DNA from: Aculops lycopersici
Taxonomy: Eukaryota; Arthropoda; Arachnida; Trombidiformes; Eriophyidae
Direction of reading: 5' to 3'
DNA: 64,000 nucleotides
Assembly: GCA_015350385.1 (NCBI GenBank)
Contig: WNKI01000003.1
Coordinates: forward strand, 3,326,994-3,390,993
Both the position numbers and the translations under genes were made by a program. The notes under the pieces are model-generated. The model saw only the letters and a list, made by a program, of their open reading frames with translations. It was not told the DNA's origin and searched no databases. Below are positions 1-12,700 of this stretch, one piece after another. Numbering within the stretch: position 1 is the first letter of the stretch; the number at the start of each line of letters is the position of its first letter.

Positions 1-1932
1 GGGAAGTTGTATTTATTCCAATCGAGACCTGTAACTGGACTGGAGTCATTCAGCGAGCAGGAGCTTTTACACGAACACGATGTGCCCGCCCGAGCCGAAG
101 TGGACTTTTACACTCGAGCCAATATCGGCGAGGTGATGCCCAGGGCCATAACACCACTCAGTCTAACGTGCACTATTTTAATGTGGACCATAACGGGAGC
201 AAAGTTGAATGATAGGACTGCGAGAAGGGATCCTACAAGTCCACAGACGGCATCAGTTGTCATATACGATCAATATCACTCCTTTTTTCCCCTCAGGGCA
301 AGCCCCCTTTTACCGGTCTCCATGCCAAAGGACCAGAAGCCGTTCGTTGCAAGAATGATGGAGATTGCCTTCTTCGGCCACGAGGTCGACGTGCCACCGG
401 AACTCTCAGCCGCGTGTAAGCATATTGCACAGTTGCCAAGCTTTTCTCAGGGCAACCGGTACAAGGTTATCAGTTGGCCGATTCGCACCTTTACAATGCC
501 AGTGATTTTATGGGAAAAGAAAACAATGGTTAATTTGAGACAGATGATTAGAAATCGAAAAATGACAGGTAAATTTGAGCCAAACTCAATGCGCGGTCTA
601 TTGGAACAATTGCGCCAGATTCCCAGATACAATTACAAGTGTTGGGAGAACCATATTATAATAATATCTGCGGCCAACGAGGCGAACGCTCACCTGTCAA
701 TGGCATTGGCTAAGTATATTCAAGATCCAACTAAGCTATTCACCGCTTTGACCAAATTTTTAGGCGTCAGCTCAGGTGTAATTAGTGCCGAGATTCCCGA
801 GCGGATCGCCTCGATGGCTAAGATAATTTTAACCAAAGAATACGAGGAAAAGGAGAGAATTTTAGGTATGAGCAACGAGGAGATGATTGAGTACTTGGAG
901 AGCGGAAGTGATGTTGAGTTAACCAAGGAGTTCAATAACTTCATCGATAGATTTGGCCACAGGTGTTATAACGAGTTTGAAATTTCCGAATTGGCATGGC
1001 GCGATGATAAGACGGCCATTGTTGATATGTTGAGAAGAAACTGCATTCTAGTGACGGTAGATGGCGCGCCAACTTCGAGTAATGTCTCGGGATTGAGCAA
1101 CAAGCAGAGCAACGAGAATATTTTAGACTCATTGGAGTTGAAGGATTTGAGTAAAGAGGACAGGTTAAATATATTGAGGAATTTGGTTCCCCGGTGCCAG
1201 CTTATGGTTGCGGCCCGCGAGGCCACCAAGGATATTCTCATTGAACAGGCCGATATTCAGCGCGAGGCGTCGAGAATGTTGGCCAAGGAAATGAAGCGAC
1301 AACTGAGGATACCTGACGAGAATCTAATGTACTACGTCTATTACGACGAGCTAATGGCCTTGGTAAACGACCACCAGCCGTCGATTGTGATGCAAGCTTT
1401 AAAGAGGCGACAGTTATTCAAGACTCATCTGAGTGGAATTTGGAAATTCGACGAGATCATTTCGGGCGCCAAGATTGTGCCGAACCAGTTGAAGCCATCG
1501 AGGGAGTTGGACGACGCCATTTCGAACGCGCCCAAGCTCCACGGAACTCCCGCCAGCAGTGGCCGAGTCCGAGGCAAGGTATGTCTCGTGGAGGGATACG
1601 CGCAGCTGCACAAGGTAAGACCGGGCAGCATCCTACTGACCCACAGCACAGACATCGGCTTCTCGCCGGTGTTTCCCATGATTTCCGGTATCATCACGGA
1701 AGTGGGCGGACTGATAAGCCACGGCGCAGTCGTTGCGCGCGAGTACGGGTTGCCCAGCCTGTTGGGTATACCTGAGGTTACGCGAATCTTGCAAGACGGG
1801 GAGGAGATAATACTGGACGCGGACAATGGAGTTATCATTAGACTGGCCAAGGGAGCCGCTGAAGAATCGGAGGCAAAACCTGCTGAGGAACCATTAGTAA
1901 ACGGGATCCTAGTGGCCACTGGAAGCGGTTAA
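1..1932 (+). CDS. PEP-synthase-like phosphotransferase, C-terminal part (5' end outside window)
   Basis: The frame is open from base 1, so the start lies upstream; 643 codons are visible. The first residues (LYLFQSRPVT) match the end of the PPDK/PEP-synthase N-terminal ATP-binding domain. A long central domain follows. The C-terminal quarter is the swivelling phosphohistidine domain, with GGLISHGAVVAREYGLP around codons 569-585; His574 is the expected phospho-acceptor. The family moves phosphate from ATP through this histidine to pyruvate or another small substrate. Bacterial rifampicin phosphotransferases and the multicopy 'putative PEP synthase' genes of arthropods share the layout, so the substrate cannot be set from sequence. 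The visible part has no intron. The ATP-grasp catalytic residues are outside the window. Confidence 0.85.
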   Translation, partial: GKLYLFQSRPVTGLESFSEQELLHEHDVPARAEVDFYTRANIGEVMPRAITPLSLTCTILMWTITGAKLNDRTARRDPTSPQTASVVIYDQYHSFFPLRASPLLPVSMPKDQKPFVARMMEIAFFGHEVDVPPELSAACKHIAQLPSFSQGNRYKVISWPIRTFTMPVILWEKKTMVNLRQMIRNRKMTGKFEPNSMRGLLEQLRQIPRYNYKCWENHIIIISAANEANAHLSMALAKYIQDPTKLFTALTKFLGVSSGVISAEIPERIASMAKIILTKEYEEKERILGMSNEEMIEYLESGSDVELTKEFNNFIDRFGHRCYNEFEISELAWRDDKTAIVDMLRRNCILVTVDGAPTSSNVSGLSNKQSNENILDSLELKDLSKEDRLNILRNLVPRCQLMVAAREATKDILIEQADIQREASRMLAKEMKRQLRIPDENLMYYVYYDELMALVNDHQPSIVMQALKRRQLFKTHLSGIWKFDEIISGAKIVPNQLKPSRELDDAISNAPKLHGTPASSGRVRGKVCLVEGYAQLHKVRPGSILLTHSTDIGFSPVFPMISGIITEVGGLISHGAVVAREYGLPSLLGIPEVTRILQDGEEIILDADNGVIIRLAKGAAEESEAKPAEEPLVNGILVATGSG

Positions 1933-4900
1933 TGGTCATCCTTGCTTTATCGATATCAAGATGATATTAGGTCAAGTGCGTTGAAACTTGAAGAGGAGAA
2001 ATCCAGTAGGAAAAAGGTAAAAGCCTAATTGACTTGTTAGTCGGTCAATTCAAGTTGCTTACTTGGTTAAGTGACTTTCTCGGTGCAACAACTTGTTTGC
2101 TCATATCTACTCCTCGCCTTTTCAAGAGACCATTTAGATTAGTTCTTTTAGTGGTGGCGAATTTCCAATCAGATGAGATTATTTTTTTTCGGTAGTAATT
2201 ATGGCGAAACCCGGGCCACGATAACAGAGAGAAGATATATAATCGATTGGCCCGCTCGTTTAGGAGTAACTCGATATTTTTCAGTTTATGGCCACTAAAC
2301 ATCACGATTCTCTGGAGAGAAATAGAACAATATGTTGTCCTCCCTAAACACCGCCGACGAGTCCGCGCAAAGTGAGCAAGCACTAGTTTCGGTGTATCAG
2401 GTATTGATGCTACTGTTTTTGGCCACTTGATATTTTTAATTAAATCTCTCTGTGTTTTTGTTTAAATTCTCCGTGCGCCAGCTAAAGAGAACCGCATTTT
2501 GCGCGCTCACATAGTTTTGACAGTTCCGCGTTCCTTGCTGGTGATTGGGAAGGAAAAGTTGACTTCACTTACTTAGTTGGTAAGTTGCTCGTTTGGTATG
2601 ACACACAATAGATAGCGAGATGATCACACTATCCACTTGTGGTCCATCTCCCTTGAGTTCATTAGATTGACTTGATTAGTCTCCTGGGCTCAGTGTATTA
2701 CTTGTAACATGAGCCCACTTTGCGATAAAATGATGCGAGAAACACAAAATTAGATACAAACAAATGCGCCAAAAGAGTCGATTGTTATCTCATCTCTCTC
2801 GCCAGCGATGATGTTTTGTGATCTCCGCGTTTTGTGGCCATTGCGATATGATAGTTTCGATGCCGTAACTTGTAGCCCTGAAGTGAAGTGATGAAACTCC
2901 ACTCTCAAGTTAGTGGATAGATTAGGATGAAAATTCGAACATGACCCGCGACTTGGAGCTCGAGAATTTGTTTGCATTGGATTGCATTGCGTCGCATCCA
3001 AAATTCGAATGATGACTCCGCTTCTTCTCCGCTTCCATTTAAGAGACTAAATTTAGATGAGATTTGAATGCCCGGGATTGTGACTAAAGAGAGACGAGTG
3101 GTAGTTGGTAGCAACAGCGAGGAAATACAGAGACGTTGACTGATTAAACTAAAACTGACAGAGACTCTCGGACGATCATGGAAATTTTGCTATTTTCTAT
3201 GCAAACTAAACGTTTAGCGTGTCGCAGTCTTTTTGCGCTTGATCATGTTGTTGTCGTTGTGGTCGTTGGCGATGATGATGATGATGATCATCATGATGAT
3301 GAGTGAATGTCTCAATTCTGATTCGGGCTTCCAAAAATCAAACTGCCGACTGCAAAGTCTGTTAGTTAGTCTTTTAAATTTGCTTGCGAGAGGAGGTGGA
3401 ATGATCAATCTCAGTTAGAGTTGAGTGAGGCAGGTGATGCAACAGGTTTCCGTCTTCTCACCTTGAGTTAATCATTTGGCTCATCATCTCGAGTTGCAAT
3501 TGTGTCCTCGATGTATGAGCGAGAAAATCTGGGTGCAGTTTTCCATCTCTTCTCTTTTTCTCTTCAAATTTACATTTTAACAGCTCAGGAGTCGAGATAA
3601 AATCAATGGCGTCCACGCGCCTCGCAGCCAATCAAACAGGAGGGCCGATAGATCTTTGAAATGGCAACAGGTTGGTCAGACAAACAAACAAACAGAATTA
3701 CGAACAGAGAGAGGGAAAGAACGCCACCAAGGTGAACTCGATGCCACCGAGCCAACAGGTGGGCGCGCACTCACGATCATCATCATGATGACATGCAAAT
3801 TTCCTGTCGCCGGGCAAGAGTTGGGCCTCGTCAAGTTTTTGCCAAGACAGATAGACAATGGGACTACCGCTGACTGACTGACTAGCTGGCTGGTTGGCTG
3901 GCCGTCGTCTCATCGTAGCCGTCGTCTCGTTCTCGTTTTGCCCGGGCAAGTTTTTTGCCGTCCCACCGGCTACCTGTTGCCAGTTGTTGGTGGTGGGACA
4001 TCGAAAAAAGTTTAGGGCATCAGATGGTTGAACAGAGAAAGAGGACTGGACGGTGATAAATTCGGCAAACAAATTTGCAATTGGACCCTTTGAATTGGAA
4101 ACGGAGCCCGTGAAACGAGTTGTTTGTGCAGCTGCCATGGGGAGACAGAGAGTGGAAATAGAATAGATTCAAAAAAGTCGGGATTAGCAAGCAACTAGTG
4201 GTCATTCACCTTGTTGCAGTTGTGTGCAAGAGATTGAGTGCTGTTGGACCGAGCGACCACTTGTTAGCAGGTAGAAAAAGCGGAGGTCCCAGGCGCGTGG
4301 CGTGGCGTTGCATTGCGTAATCGCCGGCGAGAGGAGGCAGCTAGTTGCTGCTGCGGCACACTACTGACCCGGCTACCTGTTGCTGCTGCAGCAACAGCCT
4401 CCCGGTCCAGAAGCCCGAACACTCGGCTACCTCCGACTCGGACGATTAACGGCCGCTCGGCGCCTTGCTGGCTAGCTGGCCCATTTCTGTTGTTGAAATG
4501 GTAGCAGGAGAGAATATCATCATTATCTCGCCAAACTGCTAGCTTGCGCTGCCAATTGGCTTATTGTTGGCGAGACTTTTCCGCTTGCAAAAGTGACTGC
4601 ATCGGGCGACAGGTAATTGTTGTTGTTGTTGTTTGCCTAAATTGCACGCACACTTTCGAGCTTTCTGCCCTCCGCTTTTCTCTCAGTTTCAAAGAAATCT
4701 AGTCAAACTTTGGTGGCGAGATAAAAGGACTGTGTTGATCGAATGCAAATCTGCAAAGCCCAGGCTTGACTCAATAGCTTGCTCGGTCTACTTTGCGGCG
4801 CTAGCCACTTGGGTGCCATAAATCTTGGCGCCCCGCGTGCAAAGTCGATCGCCTGTTGGCCATCGCCCGACGACAAGGAATAGGGAGAGGAAGAGAAGCA

Positions 4901-4945
4901 ACAGTGGAGACTTGCCAAAAGGTCACTCGAGTTGGCGAGACCAGC

Positions 4946-4973
4946 CACCTCTCGTCGTCTCCGACGAGAGGTG
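4946..4973. repeat. Perfect hairpin, 12-bp arms
   Basis: CACCTCTCGTCG is followed by a 4-nt loop and its exact reverse complement. It lies in non-coding DNA. Confidence 0.8.
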
Positions 4974-5398
4974 ACGACGACACCGAAGATGATGCCTTTT
5001 AATGGACGACACATCGCCCTTGCGTAGCGAGCGAGCTAGCAAAATCAATTTAATTGCCTAAATTGTTGGCCCGGGCTTCTGTTTCTACAGGTTAACTAAT
5101 CGAGTCATGGAAGCTCGATTAGCTTGGCGGTTGCGAAGTGAGCAACACGGTGAGGTGACTTGCTGTTGGGAGAAAATTGAAAGAAAGCTAAACTCCTTGG
5201 CGCTGCTCATGCAAATCAAATCAAATCGAGCGCCAAGTGAGCAATCATCTGGCCCGAGCTGCTCGCCAATGACCGTAATGCGCAATCAACGCGGCGACTG
5301 CTCTTTTCAATACTTCAACGCAAACCCGAGGGGCCACTTGATTGTTGCGGCGCGCGACAATCACGCGCCAGTCTTATGCGCGCTCCCCTTCTATTAGC

Positions 5399-5416
5399 AC
5401 ACACACACACACACAC
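5399..5416. repeat. (CA)9 microsatellite
   Basis: Uninterrupted CA dinucleotides in non-coding DNA. Confidence 0.9.
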
Positions 5417-7587
5417 TTCTCCCATTGGATTCTCTTTGCGAGTTGCAATTGAATGAGTGGAAATGTTTTATATTATATCCTTGGGCAAATCTTGAGTAAT
5501 AAGCCCAGTTTCAGTTTCCTCTTGGCCGCCACTGACCAAATGAAGTGGCCAACTGATTGCGCATTTCGGTGAGTCCGGCAAACTTTTGTGGTCGCCCCTT
5601 CCATTTAGAGCCACTAGAGTTCTAGCGTTAACTTGCTCCTCTGGCCCAAAAAGAGCCTCAGGAGCCTGCGCAAGTTTTACTCTAAACGCATTTGTTGCTG
5701 CTATGTAATGCACCACCACCACCACCGAGTGGCCGCCTACTGTGTCTGTTGTGCAACTTACGTAACAACAACAGACACCACACAGAAGATAAGCCTCTAA
5801 AAATGACCATTCGGAGGACAAGATTGAAAAGAACTACGACGACGACGACGACGACGACTACCGATGACATGGCGGCCAGATTTGCGACTTGAACTTTAGT
5901 GTCAAGCTCGCGAGTCTAATGCTATAACACAACCACCAACAACAACAACAAAGTGATTGTTGCTCTTGCACTAGAGACCAGAGAATTAGATGATGGGCCA
6001 TTTGAATTGCGCAACTAGCTGGCTGGCTGGCAGGCAAATCCGGGCCAAGCTAAGCAACTTGCAATTACCACCAACCCAAAGCTCCAGCTGCCAGCCAGAG
6101 ACACCGAGACTTCGAGGGCCAACTCTGGGGCAAAGGCGGCAGGGGAACTTGGCAAATTTTGGCGCCCATATTGTGCCTTTTGGGAGGGAGAGAGGGGGCG
6201 CCGTTTGTTTGCTCATTTCCACTTACGATGCTGGACCCACTAGTTTGTTTGCAAGTGCAATTCAATTTGCCCGACGCTCTTTTGTGGAGGGCTCGCTGGG
6301 CTCGGCGCCGACGTGGTCGTGGTCGTTGTCGTCGGCAAATGCGCTGCCTAATCTCCGGATGGTCTACTCGGAGACCGAGCCAACAAGAGATTGAGAGACA
6401 AGCGAGTCGGGTTCAGTGGAAAAGTGGCAGTGGAAAAAGAAGATAGGAAATAGGAAATAAGGAAATTCCTTTGGGATTAGTCGCATATCATTTGCATTGG
6501 AGCTTGTTGCAAGTGGAAGCGACGATTGGCGGGCAACAATTCGCAGCTCATTCCTCATCTATCTATTGGCTCATCAAGTGGCACAAATGATTTCGCGGAT
6601 TTGCGCTTACGTAACTTAGCTGCTCTTTTGCATCCTGGACGAAAACGATCCAGCAGAAGCGGTCATTTGATCGAGTGGCCGTCGCGCGCGCATAGCACAG
6701 CAAGGACAGTGGCAGTTGGGCAACAAGTGGCTACCTAGCACAGCTAAGTTACTGTTTGTCTCAGGATAAGATTTTTGTGTATGTGTGTGTTTGTGATAGG
6801 GAGGGAGTTGAGCGTCACGATGAGGTGATCAGGTAATGCAATCGAGCAACTGGTGGCTACTTTCAATTTAATGATCCTTTTACTCGCCTCGAAACGAGAA
6901 GGAGCGAGGAACTAAGCGAATGAAAGGTTACGAAACGAGCAGATGGGTTGTCAAGTAGGTTCAGTTTGTGGCGCTGCTATTCTATTTGCCGAGATGTGAG
7001 CCCAGGGGTTTTAAGTGGACGACGACAACAACACCGATGACGTTAATCTTCTGTACTCCTGCTGACTGGCTGGCTGGCTGATAAATTGAACGCTAATTTT
7101 AAAATGGAATGGCCATCATCAGCAAACAAATTGAAAATTTCGGTAACCAACCACTCGAAGAGCAGAAGCAACAACAAGTCGCTGTTGAATCCATCATTCA
7201 TTGTGCAAAGTCTGCAGTTTTAGCAGAGTGTAACTTGCATTCGTTGCGCTGCGCTTCGTTACGTTACGTAAGATGGACAGGTTAAGAGGACACGCCTACA
7301 AAAACTCGCTCACCAAACGAGCGGCGCCGGGCCATCTGTTGCTAGTTGATAGTTTATTGACACTCTCTATAAACTGCTCACACTCGCTGGTTCCAAGCAA
7401 GCGGCGCTCCTCGATATGATCCAGCAAAAGCTCCCATAGCGCAATCTATCAATATGCGCGGGCTTATGAAGTGACCAGACACTTTGGCGTCACGACGCTG
7501 AGTTTAAAGCAGGAGATGCGATCGGGAATCCGATTCTCGAGTGCCAGAAGCTCCAGCAAAGTAACTCGGAAACGTACGCTTGTAGTG

Positions 7588-7609
7588 GACCAGGTAACGA
7601 CCAGGTAAC
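7588..7609. repeat. Tandem 11-mer containing CAGGTAA
   Basis: GACCAGGTAAC occurs twice head to tail with no spacer. The core CAGGTAA resembles the early-enhancer CAGGTAR word known from Drosophila; function here is inference. Confidence 0.6.
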
Positions 7610-9069
7610 CAGCCTACCGGCTTTGCCAATTCATTCTTGGGCCGCTCGTCGTCGGGGTCTTAGTCGACATCGTCGCCGTCGAGTGGTTGGACGAGTTGAA
7701 GGCGGCGGTTTTGCGTGAGAAGACACGACTATTATTGTGATTCTTAGTTTGTCTCGATCAAATAACACACTTCACTCTTTTATTCTAATTCCTGGCACCA
7801 TTTCCATGCGTCATTACCTGAGATTTTGTGCGCGATTGCGTAACGCTACCTGGTTGTCTGATTGTCTGATTCGGAGCAGCTACGCTGCAAATTGAATACG
7901 AGCAACCAAAATGTAACGCTCACAAAAGAAGTCCGGGCTCAATATTTGACAACAACCATCAGAAAATCAGCAAATTTTCATGGTTGAACTAGTAGATCAC
8001 GATACGAGGCAACAGGCAAGTGAAAGTGACAAATCTCCTTCAATTTACCTGGAGGAGTATTGGGAGAGTTCAGTTGGACAGAAAGTGTGAGAAAGTCCGT
8101 TGGTCGTGTGGGTGTTGGTTTCACTTTTACCTTTATTATATCTCAAAAAAAAACTCACTCAGGTTAGTCCGCTTTACATTAGATCCAAGTTCTGATTGTC
8201 CATTCGACGCCTATGCTCCCATTCGTTGCCTGATTGTGCGGTTCTTGTTCTCCAATGAAGTGAGAGGGAGAGAGAGAGAGAGAGAGATGGAGCGAAATGA
8301 AATTGTGAAATGTCCTCGACTGTGTATATATCCAGTACCGGTAGGTAAAATCCAAGTGACAAGCAAGAAGAATCCTGGGCAACAACTCCTTTCTCTCGCT
8401 TCAAATCCAGACCTGAGGCCCGGGCATTGAAAATTTGCGAGCATTCAAATTAGAGCAGCAACGCTTACCTGAGCAAGCGAGCAAACGGACGACGGGAATC
8501 TAGGCCACCGAGTTCGTGGCTGAGCTAACAAGGTAAAGTGAGCAACTGACGCTCGTTCGCTCACCTGAGCGTGCAGCTACCTGAGCAGGGGCTAGTTGGA
8601 ATAATAATAATAATGACCACAGCCAGACTGAAGGCCCGCATTTCCTCAGGTTCCATCGAGAGGAGCGAGGTAAAAAACTAGGCTCAAAATTAAACAAAAG
8701 AGCAACAATCAGACAAGAGAGTAAAAACTAACTGTTCCGCTACCTCAACTGGCGCCCAATTATTTTTCATTCAAGTTAATTTATTATTATCGCCACTCTC
8801 GTCCTCGTCTACCCCCAACCTTTTCTCGATGCATCTCTGCGACTCAATAGAATCCCCGTCTGCCCCTTAACTGTTTCGTTCTCTGCCCCTTTTGAATAAT
8901 TTATCCGCCAAGCTTGACTGCTACATTTTCCAGTTTCCCTCTCCTCCAGTTATGTAATGAATTCCAATGAAAGAGATCAATCGTAAGCTCGTCGTCACTG
9001 AGTCTAGTTCAGACCGCTATGTTCTTCTCTCTATCTCTTATAGAAAACACATGTTGATCTTTGAGTGGC

Positions 9070-9726
9070 TCACTTGTCGCTCATGGCCGATGATCGCTGA
9101 GGTTGTTGCTGCTGCACCTGCTTTGCATAGGCGCCTAGCGGCTGACCGGAAGCCAGGTGCTGCAGGTAACGGTTGGCAGTTAGTGCGCGCATTGCCAAGC
9201 TAGCCGAATCCGCCGAGTTTGTTGCCGATCTTGGGTCGCGTTGGTTTTCATTTGCAGCCATGTCCACAAAATCGAATGGTTGATCATTACGAACAACAAA
9301 CTCGCTGCTTGAGCCCATCAAGTTGCTTGATTGAAGTTGGCGCTCCTCGTTGGCTCTAGCCATCTGATAAATGAATGAATGAATGAATAAATAGATGATT
9401 TAATATTAGTTTAAATCAGAGACAAAGATGTAAAAAGAGTTTTGGAAAGTCCATTTCTCATGCTAACTAATAGCTACCAGTGCGCTGACACTCACCGCTA
9501 GGGCAGTCAACAAATTTGGCCCATACTCGTCGACTAGATTGTCAATTAGCATTCGACGGTAGGAGCTCGTTGCAAGCTCATTTCCTGTTCCAACGCTTCG
9601 CCTTCCCATTCGAGGGATCGATTTTGATGACTTGGTGAAGAATTGCGCCCCACTTCCGCTGAGGTAAAAGCCGATCAGTTGAACGACAATGAGCAGCACC
9701 AGGAAGGTGGAGCGAAATTTGAACAT
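9070..9726 (-). CDS. ETH: Ecdysis-triggering hormone precursor (two exons)
   Basis: Exon 1 is 9726-9496 and exon 2 is 9363-9070, minus strand, giving 174 aa. The 132-nt intron (9495-9364) has a strong GTGAGT donor and a TTTATCAG acceptor, with ACTAAT as possible branch point, and falls in phase 0. Residues 1-27 form a signal peptide. Next comes QFFTKSSKSIPRM (28-40), then Gly41 (amide donor) and the dibasic site Arg42-Arg43, predicting a 13-residue C-terminally amidated peptide, perhaps with pyroglutamate at the N-terminus. The FFxKxxKxxPR core with a PRX-amide end is the ETH signature. ETH is released from peripheral endocrine cells and starts ecdysis behaviour through the ETH receptor. Only one ETH-like peptide is present, whereas Drosophila has two. 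The rest of the precursor has no further clear cleavage product. Confidence 0.85.
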
Positions 9727-12700
9727 CTTGCCTCGGATTTTTGACTGAATTGATTTTGGTTTGATATTTGATTTTTTGATCCAAGATTTCTATCACTTTC
9801 TGGCTTTTTATTTAGCTGATGTTGCTTCTTTATTTTGATTTGCTCAACTGACTCGCTAGCCTCACGTTACATAATCGCCAAATGAGCGAGCAGCACGATG
9901 TTCTTCTCGTTTTATATCCGCAAAATTTCGGGAGGCGGAAGAGAGAAGTCGAGAGAGAAGAGGGAAAAAACGTTAATCTGGATCATCGGCTACATAATCA
10001 CCTGCGGGCGCCCCGATAATACTCACGAGCCACTAGCGACTTCCTGTTCTATTTCAACCCACTGTCTAATGACGCCGAGCGCGACCATATGCTCACCTGG
10101 CGGCTATTAGTTTGACGTTAGCACTGGACGCTCGTTCAGCTTACCTGTCCAATTAAGCTGGCCGCTTGGTGCCACTCTTTGAGTGGACAAACAGAAGCAA
10201 GTGTCCCCAACCATTAGCTAGTTGGTTGGAGTTTATTAGCAACTTCTTTGCGCTTTCTAGCTGGACAGACATCACCGTGGGAACTCGATATATAGCAAGC
10301 AGTTGGCCGGTTGGTTGGTTATGAGCATAAGTGATTGTGTGGGTTTATCTTTCTTCCAAGAAGAAAACTAAATCGAAATCCAAACCGAAACCAAAAACAA
10401 AAACCGAGACGAAACTCAGTGTAAAAGGAAGGGAGATCAATGAGAGTATCTTGTGTAGAGTGTCCAGTGAAGCGAGAGCACGACGTGCGATGGTCAAGTC
10501 GCTGGCTGGCTGGCTGCAAGTTATTTTGACGATGATAAATTAATTACTATCGTTAGTGGTTGGTTGGTTGACGTAACGCAACGGCAGTGGTTGTTGATCC
10601 TCAGTGTAGTTGTCAAAACAACTGCTTAGAGTTTAACGAAATGTCGATCACTTTGCTTGACCTCCTCCGGTCGCCCTACGCTTTAAGTTGTTTTGTATGG
10701 GAAGCAAGGGAGACTCATCAGAGAGGAATCCCCATTCACGGTGCTAGTGCACTGCTCATTGCACTTGATTAGCTGGCGATTGTGTGAAAACAGTAATAGG
10801 ACAGTTCAAAGTTCGTGCATTACGCAACCACACTGTTGTTGTTGGTGGTGGTGTTGTTGGCGAGCTAACATTTGGGACCAAACGTTTACGTTGGCCGAAT
10901 GAGAAACCTGAAACTGGCCATTGTTTTGGTTTTTTTAGCATTCACTTACTTTGGTATATGGCCGCCACTTTGATCGGGGGCTCAAATTATTGAGTGCGAT
11001 TCTAGTTGTCCAGTTGGGCTTTAGTTTTGTTGTTATTTCAGTTGGTCTGTTAGTTTAAATTCAATCAAGTGTAAGAGATTGATTAGGTTGCTAGCGCGTG
11101 TTGCTTTATGTGTGTGTGGATTTTCAAAAATTTGTGCGCCTTACTTTGCGATCAGACAGAAGCCAACGGCGCAGTAAATAGCGAAAAGTGTCAGCGTGAG
11201 AATGGTCCCACAAAAGGTGGCGAGAAAACAAACAGACCATCGACGAGTTATCAAATGCTAACACAAAGACTAGCGCCCAACATCAACAAGTACAACAAAC
11301 TCAACTGAATAGACTCGAGATGGCAACAGCAACAACAAAAGCCAAGAAAAGAGCGCAGTCTTTTGTGCCCCTCAGCTGGAGTTTCTGACAAACCGGAAGT
11401 TGGTTGTCATGCTGATCAGTTGGCCGCGATAGTGTCCATAGATTTAGTTTAAAGGACAGTGAGGATAAATGGCATCACAGAGCAGCCAAAAAACTCTCCG
11501 TTCTTATGTGTGAATCTTGTTGCAACAAAACTAAACTTCAAGTGGACAAAAGGACAGTCAATGAATGAGGAGGCTGAATCTAGCTTATCTGGCAAACGAA
11601 TCAAAGGAACTACGATTATCTCTCCGTCCTCCATCTGCCACTTTGCACTTATGATGAAAAATGCACTCAGGTGCGCGCGGTGTCATGTTTCGTTTGATTG
11701 ACTTAAAAAGTGGACCATTTTAATGTAGAATCGAGCTGTACATAACCAAACACAAACACGAGGGAAACAAAGCGTCGCTCGGCTGACCTCGAAAAGTAAA
11801 CAGAAAAGAAAGACGATGAGCAAGCGCTTTTTCTTATTGTTGTTAGTGTCCTCTCAGTTGCAATTGCAATGTTAATTTTGAACCCCAAATCCAAATTTCA
11901 ATTCCAAATTCCACTGACCCTCAATAGTCGGTTGCACTGCCATTGAGCTAGAAAAGTATCGGTAAATTTAACATAATAACACTGAAAAATTCATTGCCCT
12001 CTCACTATGGACTAGGGCGCGTGTGGCGCGCAACTTGCGCAACAACAGCCACCATTTTGGTCAAAAAAAGTGGCTCATAGTTCTATTTGAATTTGTGCAG
12101 TTGGCCGACGAATATATCGAGATTAAGGTTGCAAGGTAACGTAACGTAACGTAACGTATCCTGACCTAACGTTTCGTTGACCAGTTACGTCACAATCTCC
12201 GAGGATTGTTAGTGGCACAAGTTGATGGCTCAACTCGCGTGGCAGTCGCACGCTTTGGTTTACTCTTGAACCAAACCAAAAACACCCACCACTTGGCTGG
12301 CATCCATCTAGCTAAAAATGCAAAGAGTCGTGCGAATCAGTCAGCGTCAGCTTCTTCTATTGGAAATCCGTTACTCGTGTTTCGTGTTACGTCACTTACA
12401 ATCTGAAACTTGTGCCAACTCATCGATAAAAGGATGCATTTGCCACATCAAAAGCAAAGAGCCTCTCTCTTCAAATCAAATCTTTCCCCTAATTCTTATT
12501 CTTATTCAAAAGTAGTGGTAGCTGCTGCTGCTGCTGCTGCAAGTCTTTTCTGATCAAGAGGAGAGAAAGCTAATCTGTCGATTGTGTGAGAATTTGGCGA
12601 TGATTTGCATTTTTCCGCTCGCTTTCGGATTGAAACTTTCAATGCAAATTTTTTCGAAAATTTGTCGTCCATTTCGCTTGGCCTACTCTAGTTTTAAGCA

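Larger units (their letters stand above)
1933..9069. other. Non-coding region between the PEP-synthase-like gene and ETH
   Basis: No convincing coding frame was found in about 7.1 kb; short open frames overlap one another on both strands and are low complexity. The region holds GAT/ATC runs near 3268-3302, a 12-bp-arm hairpin at 4946-4973, a (CA)9 run near 5399-5416, a GAC run near 5837-5860, GA repeats at 8264-8287, and three TTACGTAA palindromes (5758, 6607, 7264). An 11-bp direct repeat GACCAGGTAAC occurs twice in tandem at 7588-7609. This looks like regulatory or intronic DNA. Confidence 0.6.

Noticed and set aside
2045..2383. Minus-strand 112-codon open frame after the PEP-synthase-like gene
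   Set aside because: No domain, no family-like motif, and composition like surrounding non-coding sequence.
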